Below, in pieces: positions 10,739-20,043 of a DNA stretch of 64,000 nucleotides (its first letter is position 1; each line of letters opens with the position of its first letter). The notes below the pieces were generated by a model. The model did no database searches. It was not told the origin of the DNA and saw only the letters and a program-made list of their open reading frames with translations. A program made the translations under genes and the position numbers. Location: positions 51,714,725-51,778,724 of the forward strand of contig CM051455.1 in assembly GCA_028274465.1 (NCBI GenBank), given 5' to 3'. Origin of the DNA: Plantago ovata. Its lineage: Eukaryota; Streptophyta; Magnoliopsida; Lamiales; Plantaginaceae.

Positions 10739-12975
10739 ATGGCTAACCAAGGCTATGGGAAGATCATGCCTTCTGCTGATGGGAACGTTCATACCTTTGT
10801 ATCTCCATATCCCTTGAAGAGAGCACTATCATATGGTCCAAGGAAGCCTTGTGGTATGACCTCAAAAAACAAATTTCTTGCATGCTTGAGTTTTATGTTT
10901 ATGTCTGCTGGTAGATAAAAGATATGCAGAGGAAGAAAAAAAAAAAAAAGGCCTATTAAGTAACATGATCTGTATTGATGTTATTTGTGATTGAATCCAT
11001 GTTCTTTGCTTTCTAAGTTAGGAAAAAAGGATCAGTTTTTTTGTGTTGGTATGATCTCAAAAACAAAATTGTTGCATGCTTTAGTTTCATGCTTCTGTCT
11101 TCTGCTATAATAGATATGCATGCTTTAGTTTCAGGCTTCTGTCTTCTGCTAAAATAGTTCTGGACTTGTAATTTGCATGATATGTATTAATGTTCTTAAT
11201 GATTCAATCCATGTTCTTTGCTTTCTTAGTTTGGTAAAAATGATCACCTTTTTTATTCTTTGGTCTGACCTGAAAATATCACTATAGTTGCATACTTTAG
11301 TTTCATTTGTCTACTGCTATATAATAGATAACCAAAGGGGGAAAAATAAAATTAGTTAGCCTGGTAGGTTTCATGATCTGTACTAATATTCTATGTTATT
11401 CAATCCATGTTCATTGCTTTCTTAGTTAGGAAAATATGATTAGCTTTTTGTTTTGTTCATACAAAATAACCAAAGAAAGAATACTAATCACATCTGCATG
11501 TTTTTTCTGTTTGTTTCCACCATATAGACATTTCATGTCCTCAAGTTTTGGAATAACAAAGTTATAGCCATAATAACAAGTGCACACTTGCAGCATGGTC
11601 TACCTCCAGTAGGAGTTATTTAGAGATATAAAATCTTTGTTTTTTTTTTTCCTTTAGTAGTCAGACAAAGCTTCCATATGTTTAGGTAGTGTTGATATTA
11701 GAACAAGTACCTAAAGAATAGTTGTAAACATCCAGTAGCAATATTACCTCCTTAAAATGATTGTGGTACTTTACTATTAAATCTATATTGAGTTCACTCA
11801 AATAGTCAGACGCCATACTAGTTTGTAGATGATGCCTCTTTTGGTGTGTTTTGAGAGATTAAATCCAACATCATGCATGTTCCATTTGTAGAGTTGTCTT
11901 TATTGCCTATTTCTGGAAAGTGTAGTAAAGTAAAGCATCTGATCATTTCATACAGTAACCCTTAATTAATGAGGTTGCCTGTTGTGGGAGTTGACATGAA
12001 AATTAAAGTGAAATGCTACAAGTTTACTTCTCCATTTTAGAATCCAATAAAGGTTGCACCTTAACAGCTAAATCTTTTATTTACTTAACATGATGACGTA
12101 TATATTACCTTGTTGTTTAATATTTTTTGGATTAAAAATCAGAAATAAACCAGTAGGACTACTCTGTAGTAGCTCTGTTATATGCAATGCAATTATATTG
12201 TTTAGTGAGTGTTATACAATAATAAATAGGGAAATATGATGTTGGCTAATTCTGTTAATCTTAAATTTCAGGGCATCCGATAGAACTACGAACTCTTGAG
12301 ATCAACATTGGCGGGAGATGGGTCACTAGACCATGTGGTTACACTTGTTATGAGGGTGGCTGGACGAGGTACATTCACAATATCAACCCGGGAAAGTTCA
12401 CTACGACCGAGTTGTTCCTTGCAACTCAAATGATGTTGCTTGAACTACAGTTACCTGCTAGGATGTGGTATCACGAATACCCTCATGAGAAGGCTCCTAA
12501 CGGACTAGTGCCAATAACCGGTGACAGTAACTTGGAAGGGATGTGGGAGAATCTTGACTTCAACAAGAAGTGGGTTGATCGAGTTTACATGCAAGATGTC
12601 GACTACTTGACATTCACAACTATCACTGGTGATACCGTTGTTGGATATGTGTTACCTCCAGCTATTCCTTTGATGAGGGTTCCGTATGATCCATTGAAGT
12701 TTCACCTTGATGCCGCGGATTTGCACAAAGAGCTATCGTTGTTGGGTGAATATGAGATTGGGCGACAGGAGGTGCTAGGGGAACGTTGGTATATCAATGA
12801 CTGCAAACGACCAATTGTTCCTTGGGATAAGAACGTTGAAATTAACGTTGCCAATCCTCCGAGGTTTACGATGAGACTCAATTGTCCATGGTTCAAAAAA
12901 TTCCAAATCATAAGTGGTATAGCTCCAGGAAATAATGTTGGCAATTGTGTTAACATCAGGTTCATGGCCCTCTAA
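10739..12975 (+). CDS. PB1-like-domain cargo protein of element 1 (272 aa)
   Basis: Exon 1 10739-10853 and exon 2 12272-12975 join in phase 1 (KPC then GHPIEL). The protein has a compact fold with IELRTLEINIGGRWV, YEGGWTRYIHNINP, ELFLATQMMLLEL, MWYHEYPHEK, GLVPITGDSNLEGMWEN and VDRVYMQDVD. This pattern (GG..Y near the start, WY.., a D-x-D/D-x-N-L..MW stretch, then a V-D-x-V-Y strand) resembles PB1-like domains at the N-terminus of plant MULE-related proteins; the family name is my best match, not certain. A second conserved block (EVLGERWYINDCK) follows. The reading frame is intact, with an intron of 1.4 kb. A related, broken gene sits in element 2 at 43004-44460. Confidence 0.65.
10854..11450 (+). 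repeat. Three diverged ~200-bp tandem copies in the PB1-like intron
   Basis: Starting right at the intron donor, the units begin GGTATGACCTCAAAAA (10853), GGTATGATCTCAAAAAC (about 11048) and GGTCTGACCTGAAAAT (about 11260). Each then contains GCATGCTTTAGTTTCATG-type sequence, a CTGCTA..ATAGAT block and TCAATCCATGTTCTTTGCTTTCT followed by TAGTTAGGAAAA (each cited in short form). Period about 190-210 bp. Confidence 0.7.
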
Positions 12976-13650
12976 CTCATCAAGTGGGGAAGTACGAGTT
13001 TAGTGTCAAATAAATAACAAGGTGTTCTTAAGATGTTCGTATGTGACCCGGTTTGTTATGTCTAGACTTTTTAATTTCCAAGAATTCGAATGTGTATCCC
13101 TAAGCTTAATGATCATGGTTATGTAGTACTTATGGTTTTGAATTTCTTGTGGTAGTAGTTTTAATTTTTTATTTTTTTTACAGACTTCATATAATTTCAA
13201 ATGTCAATTGGAAATTGAAAACTCAACAAGAGATGACAAAAAAAATCAAAACTTGGTAAGCAGTATGATTTAGATTATGCAAATTGTTCAAGACACTTGT
13301 TTAATGGTCATACACATTAGTAGTACAAAAACAACTTTTTAGATTTCTTAAAATAGTAGAAATTACAATGATCGGTTAATTTGTAAACCGTGTGTGGTAT
13401 ATCATGCTGTATTGTAAGATACGACCCCAAAAAAGTATATACGTTGACACTCGAAAAGATAAATGTAGTATGTACTTTGACTACTATTGCACCATTCAAA
13501 TGTGGTTGTTGGTCTTCATTAATGACCTCCCCCCAAATGGAGCCTATATATCAGCAGCCATGCATTATCACACTTGCACCATCCACAAAACTACTCCTCA
13601 CATATTTACTTCATTGCTGCAAAAGAAAAAAAAAAAAACTGTCACTAGCC

Positions 13651-14610
13651 ATGGCTCCGGGCATTTTCTCCGATGAAAACGCCTACAAGGCCCTTGATTT
13701 GGTTCTATACAAGAAGGAATTTCCAAAGGAACATGTTGAGTTCGTGGCGTACTCTCTCAAGAAGTTGGCTGCCGATATCAACGTTTGGTCGTGGCCGGAT
13801 CACGTGAACTATGGTTTAGATGTTGTCACCACGGCTGTCAATCAGAAGTACAAGACCACCTGCTCAATGCAGCAAGTTAGAGATGTGGTAGACAAGCTCT
13901 TCGACCGGAACTACGTCACTAGCCTACTTATGAACGAGAAGGACTTGAAGTACCATCTTGCCACAAACAAGTTCTCGGGAGAAGATGGGATTTGGGAGAA
14001 ATTGATTGATGTAAGTTAGCATGAAAATGTATTATTTAACAAAATATATTTCAAAGAAATTCAAATCTCATTTTTTTTTTTTTTTTTGTATACTTAATAA
14101 TAGACGGATGAAAGGGTGGCTTGGTATTTCCTTGTTGCTGATCCACTGTGGATCGACTTGATGACAATATTCGAAGGTCCAAGGAGAGGTTATGCATCGG
14201 ACACGGTAGAGCTTGAGTCACCAAGTTCTGGAAGCAGCATCAAACTAGGAAGTTGTTTTGATCTTGACAAGTTTCCTATACAATCTCCCAAATCACCCCT
14301 GGAACGTCCATCTACGGCTCAGTACAATATCCCATCTCCACTTGGGTGGAACCTAGGTATATCATCTCCAGCTGCTCAGTTTGAAATGGGGTTCAATTCT
14401 CCTGCCAAAAACTCTCCAAGTGTTGAAATGGTTACATAGAAAGAGTGGATGGCCGCTAGAAAGGCAAGTGCGGAAAAGAGTGCTGCAAGGAGAAAGATCA
14501 TCGACTTCACTGTCTCGTCCCCTAACGGATCTTCAAGTGCCAGTTCCCCTGTGGAGAAGACTAGTAAGTATGGACATTTGGTGAAGAAGTGTATCAAAAA
14601 TGAGAAATGA
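13651..14610 (+). pseudogene. Diverged Myb/SANT-like cargo protein of element 1, with a late nonsense codon
   Basis: Exons 13651-14010 and 14104-14439, phase 0, give 231 residues. The first exon reads like a Myb/SANT-like (Myb_DNA-bind_3 type) helical domain: WSWPDHVNYGL, QQVRDVVDKLFDRN, LLMNEKDLKYH, then GIWEKLID. Exon 2 begins AWYFLVADPLWIDLMTIFEG, a block also in the element 2 paralogues. The frame stops at TAG 14437-14439, but the following codons, KEWMAARKASAEKSAARRKI, match REWRKARLASDEKRAAKKKI in the element 2 plus-strand copy, and stay open to TGA 14608-14610. A GAG-to-TAG change is the simplest reading. Function is unknown; two candidate DNA-binding proteins in one element is unusual. 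Confidence 0.65.
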
Positions 14611-15132
14611 GTAGGTGTAGGAACTAAGTCCCACTGCCACATAGCTATAATCCTAAGTACTAAGATAGACATCTTTGTGCACAACTTAGATGCATTAGTA
14701 ATTTCAATAATTATGTAATGAAGTGTTGAGTGGGACTTGGTTTACTAAATATGATGTTTGTGTTGTTTAATAATCTTAATGAACTCTTTCATATTAGTCT
14801 ACTACATTTTCTTGATGATATTATATAACACTTCTGATGCAAAAAACGTGTGATTCAAGTGTGTATTTATTTCAAACGTTTGCAACATATATGCATAAGA
14901 AATCCGGAGCACATTAACTTACTAAACGATCCAATTTATTGAACTGAATTAGTTAGTACACTAATTCCATTGATTCGAATACAATGTATGTTACAAACAT
15001 ACTTAGGTGACACAAAGTACGAAGGACAGATTCCAGATTAACGTCTACGTGCAAATGGTTCCTGGGGTCAGGGGTTCGTAAACCTTATTTTTATAACAAA
15101 AGTGTTCATACTAATGGATATGCATATTGCCC

Positions 15133-16455
15133 CTAGACATCTGCGTCTCCCGCCATCTCCTTGATCTTAATAGTAAGATAAGTGAACTGATCGGTCTCGG
15201 ACATCTTCAAGAAGTATTTGCGCATATTTGCATCCCGTGCGAGTTCCAAACCAATGGCAACTCTGTAATCAGATGTAAGGCCTGTGAACTTGTTCAATGC
15301 AACATTAAGTTGTTCCATCTCTTCCTTGATATCATCGGTTCCGGTTGAGGTACTTGTAGACTTTGAGCTTGATGACTTAAACAAGCTTAGTGCTTCTTGA
15401 TTCAAATTAATGAATCCCTCCACCATCTCAATAAATGCGACATCTGCTTCACCGGAGTAACGAACTCTACGCTTTTTCGGGATCACATTAGCCTCACAAA
15501 ACTCCGGGATGTAGGAAGGAGTTTTTTTACTCTCCACATGAGACTTTCCATCAACTCCAGTGCAAACATCATTCGGATCACCTTTTGCTGGCTGTGTTAC
15601 CTCATCTTCGTTGTCATCACCTAGATCATATTCAACGTTCAAATCCTCAGAAGTTACGCCTAAACGATCACCAACACATATTTTGGTTAGGCCTTCACCA
15701 AATGCTTTGGCTCTCTTGCCGGTAGCGATGTCAGTCCCGAAAATCTCACACCAATCATCAAAATATATCCACTTCTCACACCTCAAGGTTTCCCACTTAG
15801 GAAAGTCCTAGACAAATTTCAGAACTTCATATTAGTTACTACTTCTAATATGATAAGGTCAAGGTTTGATATATATATTTTCATATGAATTAAGCATAAA
15901 CAACAAGATTAGTACCTTTGTGATTTTTGACCAAATTTCAGGAGGACAATCCTTGAAGCTCTTTGTTGCATCATCCCAAGCATTTCCACTTCGACCTTTT
16001 ATAGTCAACAACTCTTTATGTTTGTCTTTCCATTGACGAAGCAAGTTAGTGATATGGGGGAGTACAAGCAAACCACATCCTGGAATCTTATTTTCCAAAT
16101 GGACTTGCAGAAAGTTGAGACCACCAGCCCGGAATCCTTGTTCAGTCCGCAACCCAGCTAGTTTAGCTTTCCTAAGCCCTTCAATTAGCCCAGCCTTTTC
16201 ATGTGGTTGCCACTTCCTGGTCTTTACCTTAGTAGCAGTAATGGATGCACCATTTGGATCAGTTTTTTTCACATTTCTTACTCTATTGGCAGCTATCTTC
16301 TTCCTTGCAGTTATAACAGGTTTATCAATAGCCGGGGAGGGAGTAGGTATTGCACCGAGGGTCTCATCTGGAGGTTCACTTCCAAAAAATTCCTCATTTA
16401 AGCTATCCGTCCCACCAATTTGTGTTTCTGGTACGTAAAAGTCTTCGACATCCAT
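15133..16455 (-). CDS. Harbinger Myb/SANT-like accessory protein, element 1 (404 aa)
   Basis: Exons 16455-15916 and 15807-15133, phase 0. The N-terminal 75 residues are low-complexity; then KTRKWQPHEKAGLIEGL, GFRAGGLNFLQVHLE, HITNLLRQWKDKHKEL and GRSGNAWDDATKSF form a Myb/SANT-like DNA-binding domain. A second conserved block, KWIYFDDWCEIFGTD, is shared with the element 2 protein. In Harbinger/PIF elements this second ORF binds the subterminal DNA and helps bring the transposase to the nucleus and to the ends. It sits beside and in line with the transposase gene. A TAG acceptor just before GAGGTAATGG suggests an upstream noncoding exon. Intact reading frame. Confidence 0.85.
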
Positions 16456-16781
16456 TACCTCCTACACAAGTAAATATAACAAGATTCATAACAAATTCCT
16501 GAATTACCTTAAAATGGACACTAATTAGGACAGGTAGTAATATTTATGTAATAATGAAAAAAAAAAAAAAAAGGATCATTTGATAAACATATGAATAATA
16601 TACTTAAATTACTAGCACATGTCATGACAGAATAAGATGCCAAATTTTTCATAGAATAATAACCAAACCATTCAACATAAACACCCCGTTCTGCAGTCGC
16701 ATATATTACAATCACAATCCAAACATCTAGGACATAAACAGATTATTGAAAGCATGTACGTAGTTTAAACACCGTTGCAAT

Positions 16782-18282
16782 CTATATAAAACGTCGTCTC
16801 CTCAAGTAACCCCTCCTCCTAAACAAACCAATTCTACTACTTCCGGTCATTCTCCGATATGTAGCCCGTCTCTTGTACGAATAGTACATCATACCAGCAA
16901 GGTTGCGCCTGTACTGCTTCCACTCATCACATTTTCTCAAGAAATCTATGGGTCTAGACCCCTGGCCTCCATCAACATCAATCTCCTCTATCTCATCATC
17001 ACTTAAAATTGATGCCGGATCCTCTTCAACATCCTTCTCATCTTGGAGAAGATCATCACTTGCAATTTGTCTCAGATAGTTGTGAACTAGACAACAAGCA
17101 AGTATGATGTCGTTAGCCGTATCCAAAGGATAGAATGAAGGTTCCCGGAGTATTGCAAACCTTTTCTTCAATAAACCCCATGCTCTCTCTATAACATTAC
17201 GTGCTTGAGCATGCTTCAGATTAAAGTATTCTTTTGGATTCTTCGGTTGCATCCTACTTTCACTCCATTCCTTCACATGATATCGAGTCTTACGGAAGGG
17301 TGCCAGAAAACCAGGAGCGTTCATGTAACCAGCGTCAACTAGATAAAAATTACCTATACAAGAATGTTGGAAGAAAAATAGTTATTGCACAAACTATTAT
17401 AATTCTTATTCAGACTAGTAGATTCAATGTAATAGGTAAAATACCTCGAGGAATTGAGAATCCACCCACTGATCTTGATAAGGCATCCCTTAGTACCCTT
17501 GAATCGGCAACAGATCCCTCCCACCCAGTTAATACGTATATGAACTTCATGTCTTTATCACATACGCCCAGTACGTTAACGGATAAGAATCCCTTCCGGT
17601 TTCTATAATTCTTCTGCATTACTGTTGGGAACCTAACTTTGATGTAAGTGCCATCAAGAGCACCAACACAACCCTACAAAGAAGACCCATGTTAGTCAGT
17701 TCCAAAATACATACCACAAACTAATCCATAGATACATAACAACAAATAACCAAAAAACAATACCTGGAAATAGCACCAAGGGTCCTCACCACATTCTTTA
17801 CTTATTGGCACAGCAGGTGCAAGCAACAAATTGTGCAACCTCAGTACACATTGAAGCACCTCATTGAAGTATACACTAACTGTATGACCGGAACGTCTGA
17901 ATGCAAACATAGCTACCCGGTGCTTAGTGTGGTGTCCAAGTACTGCCAGGAATGTTGCTACCTTTTCCTCGAGAGTTACATGCAAAGAACCCCTCAGACC
18001 ACCACTGTTTTCAAGTAGGTAACAGAAGGACTTGAAAGATGCCTTACTCATTCTGAGAGAATTCTTGCAATCCACATCATTTAACTCAGTCAACCTTGTC
18101 ATGTACTCTCTCTGTTTTTCTTTCTTGCTATTGATTCCATATAGTCTACCTCTCTTTCGCTTAACTGGTAACCGAGGCCTAACATTTCTTATATAGTGCC
18201 AAAACAAAGTCAGCATCGTCCCTAGATTAACAACAAAGTACGTACGGAGCAAACCTACGCGATTTCCTTCCACATTCATCAT
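16782..18282 (-). CDS. PIF/Harbinger DDE transposase, element 1 (439 aa)
   Basis: Three exons: 18282-17764, 17673-17445 and 17353-16782; phases 0 and 1 fit. N-terminal half: DCKNSLRMSKASFKSF, EEKVATFLAVLGHHTKHR and FRRSGHTVSVYF, the usual region before the nuclease in HARBI1-type proteins. The RNase H-like core has GALDGTYI (Asp 180), GSVADSRVL (Asp 230) and NVIERAWGLLKKRF (Glu 304), a complete DDE triad. Also GYMNAPGFLAPFR and LACCLVHNYL, both typical. Tail is Arg-rich. With no stop or frameshift it may be active. The start at 18282 is the first ATG of the open frame aligned with the element 2 protein; upstream ATGs in the leader are less likely. Confidence 0.9.
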
Positions 18283-19108
18283 CCTTTTAGCTATATTCCA
18301 AAACATACAGCAAATGAAAATGTAAATAAATGTCTTCAATATGAAGCTCACCAATCCAATCAAATTTTTTTATATATAGCAACAGAAATTTCGAATTATA
18401 AACACTAACAAACATAAAAATTCCCCCCATTATGACGTCAAGTATCATTAAATCTGAACAAAGAGATTCTTTATAACAAAAATTCCTTCAAATTAAATAC
18501 GGAAAAAATTCGGTAATTCAAGTACTCCACCTATATAAGTGTTGTAGATCATAACTACTAACGTAAACTGATGTAAAGTTACCGCTAAAATCTGTGAAGT
18601 TTAAAACTTGATACTTGTCTACATACCTTCACCAAAATCCACCGCCTGTAGGCAAACCCGTGTAGATCTAAAACGAAAATCAACCGAAATTATATCAGTG
18701 TTTCAATTTTGAACAATAATATAAAAATTTCAAACGACAGCGGCGATTTTCTCTACCTTCACCTTGCCTTCCCAAGCTTCCGGCAATAACAAGAAAAATG
18801 GGTATATATACGTGGCCTTAAAATTCTGGTAGGGTTCTCCAGGGCAATTGTGGAAAAAAAATTACTGTTTAGGGACTAAATTGGAATGAAAACAGTGGAA
18901 AACAAAATACAGAATTGGATGTTTTGCGTTGCAGGGGGGTAGCCGTGCATCCAAAATACAGCCCCAGATGTGATTTCATCACATTCCGGTAAAAAAAGTA
19001 AAATTTTTCGGGCAGCCCAAAAATCCAATCGCATGTCACCTAATGCAAACCAAACGCGTGTTTTCTAGTCGGTCAACGCCCAAAAACAGCATTTCACATG
19101 TGATTTGC
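18283..19108. other. Right subterminal region of element 1
   Basis: Noncoding, AT-rich leader of the transposase gene and the subterminal zone. It carries CAAATTG/AATCGCATG and CATTTCACATG-type short repeats near 19020-19100 that may serve as binding sites for the Myb-like protein; this is inference. Confidence 0.4.
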
Positions 19109-19125
19109 TGAAACCAATCGAGCCC
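19109..19125. repeat. Element 1 right terminal inverted repeat
   Basis: TGAAACCAATCGAGCCC, followed by ATA (19126-19128). Subterminal GTTGACCG and GATTGG motifs just inside also occur inside the right end of element 2, which supports a family relationship between the two elements. Confidence 0.85.
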
Positions 19126-19384
19126 ATAATGTTGAAAACACATATACTAAAATCAACATATTGTATCATCCTAGAAATTGAAACATATTGGAGTACCTTA
19201 CAACTTATCGAAGACTTTTTTAAATACTACGTTTGTCGTAGCATCACATGCATTTACATATTTTTTACAAATTGGAACCTTGAGCCCCTTCCTTCTCGTT
19301 ACTATTGATAGGGAAACATATAACTCTACATGGTTCAAAATCGGAGTGGACAAATGAAGTCCTACGTATCATCTACCTATGATG
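19126..19384 (-). pseudogene. Helitron remnant with helicase C-terminus (right half)
   Basis: On the minus strand, from about 19370 to a stop near 19192, the translation contains HVELYVSLSIVTRRKGLKV followed by a TTNVVFKKVFDKL-stop ending. This matches the end of the Pif1-like Helitron helicase, where a QLYVALSRV motif is followed by S/R-rich GLK and NVVYKEVF. Only the last 60 or so codons survive; the element is cut off at about 19385, where a 28-bp sequence also found at 4734-4761 begins. Together with 4765-5030 it forms one Helitron remnant interrupted by element 1. Confidence 0.75.
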
Positions 19385-19412
19385 GTAAATAGAAATCTTA
19401 TTAATTTGTTAG

Positions 19413-20043
19413 TAATTGTTTCTTTGTACTCTCTCTAGTGTTGTTAGTCAAATTGGATTCCTTTGTACTTTGTAGTGTGTTGTTGTATCATACTCAGATT
19501 CTACTACTTGTATAGGGTAGTTGACTAGTTGAGTAGAGAAATGTTGGGTAAATTGGAAAATCAGGATTGTTGAAAGAAGAAAACCAGAAAACCTCACCTC
19601 ACCCGAAACCTTATCATGCAGCCAATGGTGACAGGAAAATTTGACAGGCAAAGAGAGAGCCACACAACCTTAACCCAACCCACACCAATATTATTATTTT
19701 CCCCCAATTTTCCTAACATACAAAACTCCTTATCTATCGCCACACGATCATCTTCCCTTCCCTTTCTTTCTCCCTCACTTTTTCTTTTTTTAATTAACTG
19801 TTGCCCAAACACCATTCAAACTACCCAAGCTTCTATTTCGTCAGGTACTTCTGCTTCCATACATTTCAATTCCTGCCGATTATAGTTGCCTTGGTGCCCT
19901 GTAAGTGGTGAACTCTGTCGAAAGTTTCAATCTTGCACTCTAATTTTGTCGTGAACACCAACTGTTTGTGTAATTGCTCAACCGAAGCTGCTTTTGTTTT
20001 GTTTCTAATGTTGGAGAGTATATAGTTAGTTTTCATCTTGAGC
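19413..20043 (+). promoter_or_regulatory. Upstream and 5' untranslated region of the IF-2 gene
   Basis: About 630 bp between the Helitron remnant and the IF-2 start. A pyrimidine tract around 19745-19795 (TTCCCTTCCCTTTCTTTCTC) is typical of plant leaders. No intron signal is obvious. The promoter is now bordered on the left by transposon sequence. Confidence 0.5.

Larger units (their letters stand above)
5031..19125. mobile_element. Element 1: giant PIF/Harbinger transposon with cargo genes
   Basis: Both ends carry GGGCTCGATTGGTTTCA as a perfect 17-bp inverted repeat, and ATA flanks each end as a 3-bp duplication. Within 14,095 bp lie a three-exon Harbinger DDE transposase (16782-18282, minus) and its Myb/SANT-like partner (15133-16455, minus), the two proteins this superfamily needs. 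To their left are four GRF zinc-finger genes (minus), a PB1-like protein gene (plus) and a diverged Myb/SANT-like gene (plus). Plant Harbinger elements usually contain only the two core genes in roughly 4-7 kb, so size and content are exceptional. It inserted into a Helitron remnant upstream of both ILP1-like and IF-2. Harbinger duplications are usually TTA/TAA; ATA is a slight departure. Confidence 0.85.
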
